Part shown: positions 11,975 to 23,684 of the stretch, in pieces
Layout: each line of letters starts with the position of its first letter
How positions within the stretch are numbered: the first letter of the stretch is position 1
Assembly (NCBI GenBank): GCA_014529385.2
Contig: CM043971.1
Location: forward strand, 60,902,709-60,966,708
Direction: 5' to 3'
Source: Adiantum capillus-veneris
Lineage: Eukaryota; Streptophyta; Polypodiopsida; Polypodiales; Pteridaceae
DNA length: 64,000 nt
The notes under the pieces: generated by a model
Told to the model about the DNA's origin: nothing
Seen by the model: only the letters and a program-made list of their open reading frames with translations
Databases searched by the model: none
Translations under genes and position numbers: made by a program

Positions 11975-12026
11975 AAAGGTGCTCATTTGGTCCACCCAAC
12001 TTTGAGTGGCCCAAATGAGCACCTTT
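11975..12026. repeat. 21-bp-arm inverted repeat (hairpin)
   Basis: AAAGGTGCTCATTTGG plus TCCAC at 11975-11995 pairs with the segment 12006-12026, with one mismatch and a 10-nt loop. It could be two abutting transposon ends or a terminator-like hairpin. It lies between the acidic gene tail and a GCGGTAATA-rich segment (12046-12160) that also contains short inverted repeats. Confidence 0.6.
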
Positions 12027-12443
12027 CTTTTTGAATAGGTTCTTAGCAGTAATAAACGCGTCAAGCAGCACGGTAATAGCTGTAGGTATATTCTCGCAAC
12101 TATTACCGCGATTATTGTTTGTAAATCACTGCCGCGTTTTTCAAAGCCGCGGTTATTGCCGCGTATGCAGTATTCTCTCTTTCTATTTTTCTTTTTTTTA
12201 CTAAGGCAATGCTAGCGGTTATAGATTACTCCTCTTATAGTGAGACTCCACTCAAGTATACTTTTTTTATGCACACAATAATGTCAACTAGCATTTAGTG
12301 TATCATTGTGTGTTTTCTGGTAGATTTGTGAGCTCCAAGGAAACTGAAATAGATGCTATCTGTGCTACTCAAACACTTGTAACAGAAACTATGTGTGCCA
12401 CTGAGGATGCATTTCCTCAATTAGTTCTTCTTAGTCAAATCAC

Positions 12444-13750
12444 GTGGTGGAGGATATTTCTATATGTGGAGTAGTGCACATACAATGGATGTTCTTTTTA
12501 GAGAGGTTTTTAAAGACTTTCAAAGATTTTGTGCGGCTACGGACTCAATGGGAGGCATGTATAGCCGAAGGGTGGATCATGCAAGAGGAATTTGTTTACA
12601 TCTCAGAGTATCTGGCACAAGATGATCCTTCAATGTCTCGAACATGGTCAAACGAGAAAGATGCAAGGATGGCTTCACACTTGCCAAGTGGAAAGGGAAA
12701 ACTATTTAACATGGATATGAATCTATCTCGAGTGGTCAATAACTTTCGTATTCTCAATGAAAGGTCATGACCAAGTGGGTAGACTTGTGGACAATGGCAA
12801 AGGCAAGGCGTTTGCAAGAGAGAGAAGAATGGAAACAATTACATGGAGGAAGGAGGGCACCCCAGTGCCTAGATACCTTGCATGTTTCCCATATCTCATT
12901 AGTGTAAAATGGATTCATGATAGAATGCCCGAACCAAAAGCACGCGGAGAAGACATCACTGACAAAGAATGGGAGTATGCACGAGGCTACGTACCAAAGG
13001 TAAGTACTCATATACCTAAACCATATTGTAAAGTTTTTTCTTGATTTAATCTTTGTAATTGATACATGATTTTTTCCTATTTTGTAGTGCCTTTCCTTTA
13101 ATTCAATGTGATCAAAGGGTCATCACTTTCGTACGCACCACATTGACGAGCGTAGAACCACCATGGACTATGGCATCATGGGCAACTTTGACACAGATGG
13201 TGGTGAAGCCTGGTACTGTGGAACTATTGAAAGGATACTAAAGGTTAATTTTAGAACCTTTGATATCTTCATCTTCAAGTGCAAATGTGTTCAGATGACA
13301 TGAGAATGGCCTCTACATGGTGTACTCTAGTGTGCATCACAGAGGGAGGTATGCCAATCTAGTTTTGCCACGCAATTGTGAGCAGGTGAGTGAATTCTTC
13401 TTTTATGCTTATTTCTTGTAACATTAACTATACCAATGTTACTCACTTTGAGCTTCTTCTCTATAGGTCATCTATATCCCAACAAACCACCTACCAAAAC
13501 TTTGGTTCGTAATTCCTGTAACACCTCGGGGAGAACCATTTTTTCCACTAAGGAAGTGGAGACCATCTTCGAACCTCTTCCACCTCCTACTTTAGATGAG
13601 GGGGACACAAGGGAGAGGGAGGTCAATGGATCAAGTCCGAGCGTTAGCAAGATGATTGTCATGATGATGAGATGGAGGATGACGAATTCGAAGATGATGA
13701 AGCTAACGCATCCACAAATGACAATTCCGTTTCTCTCTTTATTGATTTAG
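12444..13750 (+). pseudogene. Diverged CACTA (En/Spm) transposase C-terminal fragment
   Basis: It reads WMFFLERFLKTFKDFVR and AEGWIMQEEFVYISEYL, closely matching the TNP2 transposase region (DUF4218-like) of the other CACTA copies in the window. It continues with WIHDRMPEP...KEWEYARGY, then after an intron-like gap a GHHF...GIMGNFDTDG block, and finally VIYIPTN...WFVIP with an acidic tail. These correspond in order to exons 4, 5 and 6 of the complete copies. The frame changes at about 12765 and there are stops near 13110 and 13300, so it is dead. It is much more diverged than A, A1, B or C and represents a separate, older CACTA lineage. No termini were found. Confidence 0.75.
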
Positions 13751-13799
13751 GAGTCATGAGCTTAGAATTGGATGAATCTTCTTGTAGGGATCTTTTGGA

Positions 13800-14584
13800 A
13801 GACCTCTCTCTAATTTTGTGAAACATGTTAAAATATGTTAATCAAGTGATAGTAGTGATTAATTTAGTTGTAACAAACTGTAATATTTAATAGCTAACTA
13901 TTGTTTCATGTTTTCATATCTCTTTTTTTAAAACTTTAAAATTTTATATAGTGTTCTTTAATTTTTATTACATTAGGAGAAATATGAACCTTGCATGGGC
14001 CTTGTAAGGAATCATAATTTTTAGGGATTAAGGCTAATGTTGTGTGGGGTTTAGGGGGCAAGGGCATTGAAGAAGGTAGTTTTGAGTAGGCTTTTCTAGC
14101 CTTTTTTTTAGACAAATGTAGGATGTGGACCTAAAGGGTTACTTTCTCTCTCTAGCTTTTTTTAAAGTGAAGGAAGCATAGGGGTGTGTCCACATCAGCA
14201 AAAACGTGGATCACAAAGAGACAAAATTTGACTTTTTTAAAAAAAAATCATTTTTACTTGTTTTTAATTTAAAACTCCCTCCCAACATATATACATATCC
14301 AAAAATCATTCTTTGACCCATTTTTTAACCCACAAGCTTAGAAAGTCCATTTTTTCAAAACTCTTTTCTCCCAAAAAGTAATAAACATTTTGTTCTCTCC
14401 TCCTCCTCCCTCCTCTCTCTCTCTCCCTCTCCTCTCCCTCCCTGCCCCTACCTTCCTCCCCCCTCCCCAATCTCTCCTCCCTCCCCCCCCCCCCCCCCCC
14501 TCCTTCTCTCCTCCCATCTTCCTCAACCTCTCTACCCTTCCCCCTCTATCTTTTCATCATTTTCTTCCTCACGTAACAGCTTCC
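13800..14584. other. AT-rich and pyrimidine-rich 5' flank of E2
   Basis: It contains T-rich DNA, then CT/CC-rich leader sequence (14395-14550) with a C run of about 18 at 14483-14500. The piece around 13975-14035 (CATTAGGAGAAATATGAACC and a later GGGATTAAGG) resembles, in reverse orientation, 28745-28795, the 5' flank of another minus-strand gene. This suggests shared terminal or promoter sequence. No coding evidence. Confidence 0.5.
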
Positions 14585-17420
14585 ATGGTGCTCACCGACA
14601 TCACAAATGGTTTGCTTCCACCACCACGTACTCCGCACACCAAAAGCATACATATTCGCCTACCCACAGCATTTGCACCGAAGATCACTAGTGAAGGTGA
14701 TCAAAGGTCATCACAGAAACGTCGCACCGCTTGTGAGACCAATGTTGACATTTGGGTGGATGTCCATTTGTACCCTTACGATCCTATAAGCCTCTTCCAT
14801 ACACCGTTCAATAGCCTTTCCACATTTCTTCAATTTCTTGGGAGGGGAGAAGCAGGCTTGTTAGGCTATTGCAAGCGGTTGTGTATGGGTGCAGGTGCTT
14901 CTTTGCATATGTGGATGCACGAATGTCAAGCTCTTCACCTCAAGACAATGGCATTACAAGAGAGTGTTGCTTCTTCGAAGAGGGTAGTTAAAACTCTTGA
15001 ACAACAAATGCAAGAAAAGGAGTCCCACATCCAGAAGCTTACCAACACCATTACATACTTGAAAGAAACACCCCTTGGTGCAAGGGAACGCAAATGCGCG
15101 TATTCATCCATTGAAACTCTTGTACATTCGGGAGGAGCACACAAACGACGAGTTACAGCCCCCACAAGGTGATTTGGTCTTTACTTGCATGATGCATTCT
15201 TACTTCACACTATTTTCTAACATTTATGTTTATTTGTTGCTAGAAACTTCATCCAGGAGGCATGCGGTGGAACAAGACAAGATTATCGAGTCAACCTTCT
15301 AGCTGTCTCAATACCCAGGACGTGATTTCTATCTTACAATCACCTGGAGGTAAGCACATTAAGGATGCAGTCACCAAGGACCTTACGTGTAAATTAAGAA
15401 ATGTGGTTAGTGATGATGACGTTCAACAAGCTTGTGATGAGGCTGGAATCAACACCAAAGCCTATCAAGCTATTTTCCAACTCCTAAAGGATGCCCTCAA
15501 AGAACATGGCATTGTGGAAAACCTATTTCCCGTTCCTCACAAGGTCAAGCTCGCAAAGAAGGCCACAAACGAAGATGTGTTCTCCCGCATTGGGACATAC
15601 CTACACATTGAGGACACAATGCCAACTTCCCTTTATGCTTCGTGTGCAACAAAGACAAGGGGAAAAGGTAAGAAACAATCCATAAGACCTTCGGAGAAGG
15701 GCTTTCCTTACACAATGTGGAACAATATTTTCGTGGATCTTAGAAGGCTTCAAGAAGCCATGCTTAGATTTTACGAGTTATCTGAAGAAGGTGACACACT
15801 TTACTTTTTTCTTTGGTATTATTCTTATCATAGACTCTAAAGTTTAAGGTCTTAGCACTATTTATTTTGTAGTGCTTGGCACAAGTCGCTTTTGTGCTGA
15901 AACTCGATGAGTGTCAAATAGTGAAAGGCCGAAGGTAAGAGAGGCTAAGTGTCACTCTAATGACCGAGGCCCTTCTGCAAACCAAGCAAAGGGATTCAAT
16001 CGAGCCATCTCCCACCCCATCTTTTAGCGTCCAATCAGAGAAAGACATTTGGTGGTTGGGTGCTATTGAGGTGCCCAAAGAGACCAATGGAGTACTTTCA
16101 TGGATTTTTAAGAGAACTCCATGGATCACAAAAGTAATATACTCCCAAATTGCAAGTAAGAAGTTGGAGATTGAGGGTTTTGGTAGTTATGATATGGAGT
16201 GGCACTTAGGTGGGGATTTGAAGACCATAAAGTGTTTGCTTGGCTGCAAACAAGGGGCTTCTTCTCTCATGCCTTGTCCATTTTGCACTCGAGGGTACAA
16301 ACCTAATGGAAAAAAATCACATAAGAGCACTGCAAAGGCCGGTTCCATGCTTCCATGGCAAGGGCATGGAGAACAAGGGTTAGATTGTCGTGATGTCGGA
16401 GATGAAGGTAGAGAATGGGAAGCGTCTATTCTGAGATGTCCCCATGCTCAATGCCCCAGACCGTGATCAAAAAGACCACGCTTGGAATCCAATCTTTCGA
16501 TTTCCTCTATCGAATGTACATTTTTTGTACATTACACGCATTCATGTGCATTTTTGATAGGCTATTGAAGCTCCACATTGACTATGCTTTCACAATGAAA
16601 CCGTTGGAAAAGTCCCAGGAAGCGATCAAAAGAGTGGAGGTACTCTTGAATTCCATTGGCTGTCACGGTGGAAATGTGTCTATCGTTGCTGCAGAGAACA
16701 CAGGGGAGGCCCATGAAATTGCTCAACAAGTGTCAATGAGGGGACAAAAAGCTAGACACTTTTTGAAGAAAGTTTCCCAAGGAAATCCAAGTCGATATGA
16801 TGCTCAAAACAGCTCCAACTAGCATGCAGGTAACCTTTGGGAGATTTGGAAGGATTTATGCAAAGCTACGACCGACAATGATTCAAATGTCGAGCTTGCA
16901 AACAAGCGCAAGCAAGTTTGGGAACATTTTGATAAAATGGTCAAGCTTATGGGCCTTAATAGCACAACAGAAGAATAACGCCAATCATTTCAAGAAGCCT
17001 TGGCGGATTTTACCAAGGTCTTCACCCTTTCTTGGGGTGAAAATAACATCACACATTACATGGTGTATTCATTACAAGGGATTGTTTTTATTTAATAATG
17101 AGGATCGTTTACTCATGTGAACAACATATCTTGTTTGCGCATGGTACATGTTTTATGCACAAGTATGGATCGCTTGAAATTTTTAGCACTCAAGGCATGG
17201 AGAAGTCCCATTATCGAATAAGGGGAGTGTACTTCAAAATACTCGACATGGTGGTGGAATGGTGCAATCCAATTATTTGGAGGAAATGTTCAATTGGTTT
17301 TTTCGCACAACATTTGCTCGTAAGCTCACAATGGAGGATTCGCGATAATCCAAGATTGCTATAGAAGTGCGGAAATGGAGTCGTCAAGAGCATAGCAACA
17401 AGTGGCAAATGTCGCAAGGT
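14585..17420 (+). pseudogene. E2: second copy of the unnamed transposase-like family
   Basis: It starts MVLTDITNGL and continues with DIWVDVHLYP, GLLGYCKRL and a coiled-coil-like segment, ending exon 1 at a donor near 15169. Later exons carry DVQQACDEAGINTKAYQAIF, FVLKLDECQIVK, SEKDIWWLGAIEV, EWHLGGDLKTIK with CPFC, CTLHAFMCIFDRL, FSTQGMEKSHYR and NTRHGGG. All are aligned in order with E1 on the other strand of the window, although the two are clearly diverged at the DNA level. Conservation of D in KLDEC and GDLK, of the Cys pair and of QGMEKSH suggests these are functional residues. It is broken by an in-frame TAA at about 15934 and by later stops and frame changes (16960-17365). No terminal repeats were found. 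Confidence 0.55.
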
Positions 17421-17594
17421 CCCACCAAGCATGCTGCATGGCAGTGATGCAAAGTGTGACAAGGATCAAAGTGGATACTGCGCGAGTCACTAAACGTGAA
17501 CGCAGGGTCCAACTCTTAGCGACATGTTTATTTAAAAAATAATGCTTTTTTTAAAAAAAATTAGTGTGAACAGGGTCCTTTTTAAATGGGCCCT

Positions 17595-17602
17595 TATAAA
17601 TA
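17595..17602 (+). promoter_or_regulatory. TATA box of the H3-like pseudogene
   Basis: TATAAATA lies 58 bp before the ATG at 17660, a normal spacing for a plant core promoter. It implies that the copy carried its own promoter, so it need not be a retrocopy. Confidence 0.4.
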
Positions 17603-17659
17603 TTGCATGCTCTCATAAACCACTCATTTCTTAAGAACAGGTGAGCTCTTACCAACAAA

Positions 17660-18563
17660 ATGGCGCGCACCAAAAAAACCGTGAAAGAGCATTTACCTGC
17701 CAACAAAAACACCCTCCAAAGATGTGAGAAGCCGTCATGGCTTAAAGGCACAAGAAAACAGCCACGAATGCCTGGTCGTTCCTGGAACTCATCTGGTAGT
17801 GGGCATGGTGGTAGGGCACGAGAGTCATTGAGGACTGTTGAATCTCCACCTCCTCAAGATATAACACCTAGAAGGACAATGAAGCAACGTGCCCGGCGCT
17901 AGAGACAAGAAGAGGGCCAGCAAACAACAGAGTCCGATAGGGAGCAGCCGTTGCGCCACCAATCACAAGCAGGACCATCCAGGACTTGGGTGGTCCATAC
18001 AGACATTGAATCAGAGAGTGAGCCACCATGGCTATGAGATAAAATACCACGCACACATTGGGTGGCCGTTGGGGGGAAGACATTGCGTCAAGTCCAGGGA
18101 GCTCTCCCCACACGACAAGATCGGCAGCCAAGGGAAGAGGATTCAGGAAGAATCAGAAGAGGCTGCAGAACCAGCCCCTAAGCATGTAAACAAGTGCAAG
18201 TCTAAGTTTTTCAAGAAGCCTAAACGCCGCCCGCCAGCAAATGTGCAAGTGCCCCCAAGACAACCGCAACGGCGCTGAAAAATAGCAAGGGCATTTGCAG
18301 AAATCCGCCACTACCAGAAGACGACGGAGCTTTTGATTCGACGCGCCCCCTTTTCTCACACTGTGAAGGAGGTGCTTCAAAGCTATGGAAATTAGTATAG
18401 AATGCAAGCAATAGCGCTGGAGGCTATTCAAGAAGCTGCAAAGGCCCACATCATTTCGGTGTTGGAAGATACCAACCTATGCGCCATACATGCAAAGCGA
18501 GTAACAGTATAGCCAAAAGATATGCAGCTTGCACGTCGATTGCGACGAGACTTTGAGCATTAG
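17660..18563 (+). pseudogene. Histone H3 pseudogene with centromeric-H3-like features
   Basis: The start MARTKKTV matches the H3 N-terminus. A long, Arg/Pro/Ser-rich tail follows, then an H3 fold: EIRHYQKTTELLI (alpha-N), RRAPFSHTVKEVLQSY (alpha-1), [19 protein letters not shown] (alpha-2), [13 protein letters not shown] and QLARRLRR (alpha-3). The APF...VKE and A-x-ALEA-x-QEAA patterns fit plant CENH3 better than canonical H3 (LPFQRLVREI; SSAVMALQEA). The tail of about 200 codons is far longer than the roughly 40 of canonical H3, again like CENH3. It is broken by stops at 17900, 18276, 18394 and about 18509 and by a frame change between tail and core. It has no introns. The ending CATTAG is followed by ordinary 3' flank. 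Confidence 0.7.
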
Positions 18564-18683
18564 CCGAAGTTACCCCTCTTTTTGTATTGCACACCCTTAT
18601 CTTTGTAATGATTTGACTTTCCAATGACAATATGATCAACAGTTGTGTCTATTGTGTCTATTATCTTATTGCTGCCTTCACTC

Positions 18684-18964
18684 ATGGTGGGCTCTGTCGA
18701 TCCAAAAGTACTGGTGAAATGTCTTCAGAAGATAGGGAAGAAGGTGGATCTTCAGGGCGGCAAGAGTCACTACATCCCCGACACAATGACCATCTAGACA
18801 ACCTCTAGTCATTCAACAGCAACTTCAAAGTTAGTAACAAGAGCAAGAACGGTCTAAAGGGCCAATTGCTGTCGTCAGATGTGGATGGAGATGAGGCACC
18901 GTCACCGCCGGAAGTTAACTCTCACATCTTTAGTGATGAGAATGCCAACTCTTGCCGAGTTTAG
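18684..18964 (+). pseudogene. Captured C-terminal half of a HIPP (HMA-domain) gene
   Basis: VGSVDPKVLVKCLQKIGKKV is the last strand and helix of a heavy-metal-associated fold as found in plant HIPP proteins. It is followed after a stop (18795) and a frame change by a polar linker and SHIFSDENANSCRV. FSDEN...C is the typical C-terminus of HIPPs just before the prenylated CaaX box; here only three residues follow (C-R-V then stop), so the box is one residue short. HIPPs bind metals and attach to membranes by isoprenylation. The metal-binding CxxC half is absent in this copy but present in element A at 35700. It lies in the leader of A1, on the same strand as the transposase. Confidence 0.75.
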
Positions 18965-19078
18965 GGAAAAATTATGTGTTAAATCAGTTTTAAGGTTCTT
19001 ATAATCCCTGTTAGTTTAGTTCTTTGTTTTTAATATAACATAATTTACGTTAGATTTAGATTTATGTTATATTAGATT

Positions 19079-19310
19079 AGACTTAGGTTTATTTAGGTTT
19101 ACCCACACACACACACACACAAGAAGAAGAGAGTTTTAACGTCGTAGGAAACTATCCCAAAAGACGTTAAAGATTAGGTTAGATGTAGACTTACGTTAAA
19201 TTAGATTTAGGTTTATTTTTAGTAAGATTTACGTTTATTTAGATTTACGCTTATTTACGTTAGATCGAGTCCACGCAAGAATTACTTACGGTTTAGGGTT
19301 TAGAGTTAGA
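19079..19310 (+). repeat. TTAGATTTA-type degenerate leader array of A1
   Basis: Repeated TTAGATTTA/TTTACGTTTA words fill the leader, ending in GGTTTAGGGTTTAG at about 19290. That word contains the plant telo-box AAACCCTA in reverse. The same array occurs in A (35590-36030), B (50880-51130), C (55450-55830) and E (62530-62780). Confidence 0.6.
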
Positions 19311-19585
19311 CGAACAGTGAAAAGATCTACTGTGAAAAGATGTTAAGATGCTGTGAAGTGCTACAGCTAGAGAAGAGGCAAAGGGGTTTTGTCCACTACA
19401 TGCAGTATCATGTAGACTTGGGTGTGTAGATTTCTTGTACCCACAAATATAGGTATTGACCAATAAAGACGAGATTATAACCCGGTGGTTCTGATCTCCG
19501 TGCACCTCTAGACCGAGGTGTGCGGGGATTGGACATGACTAGAGAATGTGAGGTAAAGAGAGTGAGAGAAAGAGAGAGAGATCAC

Positions 19586-19618
<33 letters not shown>

Positions 19619-19683
19619 TAAGACGAAGAATGCCAATAGAATATTAAATTTGTTGTCCAGGTTATAAGTTTTTTATCCTCATT

Positions 19684-22600
19684 ATGAGTAGTGACGAGGA
19701 TGTGGGACCGTCCAACCGAAACACCTATCTCTCAACGAGGGTCTTATGTCCTTGTAATCAATGCAAGCATGCTGTGCGACGAACAAGACGTGTTTCTTTG
19801 CAGCACGTTCGCGAATTTGGCGAGTTCGATCCATCTATTATAGATCGAGTTGTTGCCAATTATAACTCGTCGGACTCTGACGCTGGCTAACAAGTAGCAA
19901 TCTTGCAACCCAATAGACGTGTTCGCAGGCGCTTTGGTCAAGCAGCATATGTGAGGCCACAAGATGTAGCCTCTGACAGCTCGGGGGATGATCATGCAGA
20001 GCACATTCCCAACGAGGCAATGTTTGAGCCCGAGATTGATGAAATGATCGAGACGATCATGGATTCAGAAAGGCTTATCTATGATGATATGAAAAGTGAA
20101 GCCGATACTCCATTGTATAATGGAGCACGTATGTTTAGATTGAAAGCACTCCTGGTTCTTCTCAACATGCAGGCAAAGTTTGGATGGAGTGACACTAGCG
20201 TCATAGCGCTTTTCAGGTGATCTATTACAATTAGTTTACTTTAATAAAACTCTAAATGTATAATGATCTGATAGATTTTTACACGACTGTATCATATTTT
20301 TATGTTGTGTAGATTGCTGAAAGAGCACATACTACCAGCTGACAATGTGATGCCAGATTCCCGAGATGAAGCAAGAAAGATTTTGCGAAACTTGGGGATG
20401 GATTACAATTCTATCCACGCTTGTCCTAATGACTGCATTCTTTTCAGAGGGGAATACATAGACATGGAGAAGTGTCCGAAATGTGATTCCGAAAGATATC
20501 GAGTAGATCTCCACGGGACAAAAATTCCACAAAAGGTTTTGCGACATTTCCCTCTGCTTCCTCGCATCAAGCATTTCTTCGAATGTAAGTCCATGGCCGC
20601 CCTAGCATCATGGCATGAGGAGAATAAATCTTCGGATGGTGTGCTATGAATTCGTGCAGATTGCGTAGCCTGGAAACATATAGATGGAACATGGTCGGAT
20701 TTTGCCAGGGAAGCTCGAAATTTGCGCTTAGGCCTGGCTATGGATGGCGTAAATCCATTTGGTCAAAGATCAACATCTTACAGTGTATGGCCCGTTGTCA
20801 TCGTCAACTACAACATTCCCCCGTGGTTGACTACGAAGAAGGGGCACCTATGGCTAAGCTTGATTGTGCCAGGGCGATATAAAGTGGGGAATATGGATGT
20901 GTATCTTCGTCCACTATTGGAAGAGCTACAACAATTGTGGATTGGCATAGAGGTGGTGGATATGAGCCGACACACAGGACGACATAATGCTTTGATCAGA
21001 GGCATTCTAATGTGGACCATGCATGACTATCCCGGGCTAACAGAATGCTCAGGTGATCTATTGACACTCCTCACTCAGACACTGTATATCTTGTTTTTTC
21101 CCATAGTTGATCTATTATCATGTGTATACATGCAGGGCTTCAAACAAGCGGATACAGAGCATGTGTCACATGTGGACCTAGACTGAATGCACGTAGGGCA
21201 CCCTCACTGAAGAAGCAAATCTACGAAGGTCATCAAGCGTATCTTCCAGAGAATCATGTGTTACGCGACGGCTTTTTGGGAAGAGAGCCACCAAGGATGT
21301 CTGCACAAGCATGGTTAGAGCAGAAGGAGATGTGCGATGACGGATTGCCTCCAGGGATGAAGAGACTATCTCTATGGTACGAGTTACCATACTGGCCCCG
21401 ACTCATGATCAATCACTTGCTCGATCCAATGCACATATTCAAGAATGTGGGTAATCTACTATGGGACCATCTGACCGGCAAGAAAGATACTTTGGGAGCC
21501 AGAGTTGACCTTAGAAATGTGGATCGTATGGAGCAATATTGGCCGCAAACAGCGTCTGATGGATCGATAAAACTCCCTAAAGCACCATGGATTTTCACAG
21601 GAGCCCAAGAACGCAAAGTAAAAGAGACCATTCGATCTTCGCGGACCCCCACTGGCGTAATGTACTCGCTCCGAACGTGTTTTACTAAAGAAGGAAAGCT
21701 TACCGGTTTGAAGTCACACGATTGGCATAAAATGTGTCAGGTACGTTCATAGTGGACTTTAATATCATTGCATAAAATGTGGACTTTAATATCATTGCTG
21801 CACATACTTTACAGTTTATTTTACCGGTTGCCATTGAGGGATGTTTGTCTCTCGACATCCGTAACACAATCTACAAACTTGCAAAGCTGGTGCAATGGAT
21901 CTCACAAAAGGAGATCAACGTAGACTCCATACCATTTGCCAGACTAAATGCTGCGGAGCTTGTGTGCATGTTTGAGAAACATTTTCCTACTACAATGCTA
22001 ACCATTCAGGTGCATCTTCTTGTTCACATAGTTGATGAGGTGGAAATAGCTGGCACAGTTCATTCCAGATGGATGTTCTTCTTAGAACATTTCATGAAAA
22101 CGCTTAAGGGATATGTGCGTCAAAAGGCACGTCCGGAGGGTAGCATGGCAGAAGGTTGGTTGGTATCAGAGTCCCTAGTGTACATTGGAGAGTGGCTAGA
22201 TGGATTTGATAAAGCCCGGGACACGCTATGGCGAACCATAGATGATGAGCGCATATCTAGGATTGTCATGTGCAATCTCGGTGTTGAGAAGAAGATGACG
22301 GAAGATCTAGAGGCTAAAATCAACCGATTTTGCATGCTTCACAATCCAGTGATGCAAAAGTGGATTTCACAATATGAGGATGCAAAGCAAGAGCGACAAA
22401 GGGCACGAATCGAGTGGAGATGGGGAAGACGACCACCGATGCACTATCCAGCGGTTCTGGAGAGCCTACCAACCTTCATGAGCTTAAGATGGTTGCACAA
22501 CCAATTGAAAAGCGCAAAACAATGCGGTGACGAAGTGACTGAGGAAGAGTGGGAGTACTCTCGGGGTTGCGCGACCAAGGTAAGTTTGCAATGTACGACT

Positions 22601-23412
22601 AGCAAGTGACTTTATTTATAAACGTTTGAACGGCCACTCATAATCTTTGTTCGTTGTAGTATAAGTCATACACAGCAGCATGGTGTAAAGGTCGACATTT
22701 TAGGGTGGAACGAATCGACAAAAAGCGTTTTACTCAAGATTGTGGAATCATGGCAAAATTTGAACAGTCTAGTCGACGACGTTCCTCTGATGCAGATCCT
22801 GTGGTGGCGGAACTCACTTACTTCGGCACGCTGCAAGAGATTTTGAGGATTGATTACAGAGGATTTTTTGTCGACTTGTTCGACGTGCAATGGTTCAAGA
22901 TAATCATGGAGGGTCGCAACGCTACTGTGCATAGAGGAGAGTCTGGTTTTCTTGAGGTGGATTCTACTAAGAAATGGACTGACCGAAGAGACACTTTCGT
23001 ACTACCCGAGTATTGTGAACAAGTAAGTATGTAAATAGTTAACATCCCCCTTTTACAAGTTATGTGCTTGAAAGCTCTCATGTAAGTTATGTGGCTCTGG
23101 CAGGTAATATTTCATCCTACAAAGTCTACATCAAACTGGTGGTACATCATAGAGGTAGCCCCTCGTAGTGCAAGGACGTATGAAGGCTACCATGTGCCAA
23201 TCACAACGGCATCAATGGAGGAGATCAGAGAAGATGCTCAATCAGAAGCCGCTGCGGTGGTGCCAGACGAGCATCAAGATGCTACTACTCTATATGGGGT
23301 GCATGCAGAGGAGCTACAAAATGAAACAGAGGATATGTGTTTAAACGGAGAGCTCTATATAGATATAGGAAGTTATGTTGAGTTATGCGAGGATGAGAGA
23401 GAGATCTCTTAA
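19684..23412 (+). pseudogene. CACTA A1 TNP2-type transposase gene, six exons
   Basis: Exons by frame and GT-AG joints are 19684-20216, 20313-21052, 21136-21740, 21815-22579, 22660-23022 and 23104-23412. Exon 1 encodes MSSDEDVGPSNRNTY with a CPCNQCKH motif, as at the start of plant TNP2 proteins. Exon 2 has CPNDC...CPKC and the Transposase_21 core (LGLAMDGVNPFG, VIVNYNIPPWL). Exon 3 has CVTCG and LLDPMHIFKNV. Exon 4 has the DUF4218-like RWMFFLEHFMKTLKGYVR and AEGWLVSESLVYIGEWL. Exon 6 has the DUF4216-like VIFHPTKSTSNWWYIIE. The protein would cut the TIRs in the nucleus. Stops at 19888 (TAA for CAA, by comparison with A) and 20647 (TGA for CGA) inactivate it. Confidence 0.88.
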
Positions 23413-23684
23413 AGCCACAAATATTGTATTTGAACAATTTTGCTCCGTGTTGTAAAAGCTCTGGCTCTCTAAGTACCTTCCATGGTGTATAACGCTCTTT
23501 TCTACTCGCGCTCACATCTTTTGATTGAAAATTCTGAGTTTTCGACTTGCCTCTTCTATCACTCAATTCATTGCGTCATTGTATTTATATGCGTCATTAC
23601 CTCATTGTATTTAATGGTCTTTGCGTCATTGTCTACTCTATTCATTCAATATTAAGTTTAAATATTCGTGTGTTTAATGCAGGT

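Noticed and set aside
17660-18563. Functional canonical histone H3 gene
   Set aside because: There are several in-frame stops and a frame change, the tail is far too long, and helix 1 and 2 residues are not those of H3.1 or H3.3.
19290-19304. Interstitial telomere
   Set aside because: Only about two TTTAGGG-like units are present, which fits a telo-box or chance in a TTTAGG-rich array rather than a telomere remnant.
18650-19684. An intact HIPP gene in A1
   Set aside because: The CxxC half of the domain is missing and the remaining half has a stop and a frame change, and ends one residue short of a CaaX box.
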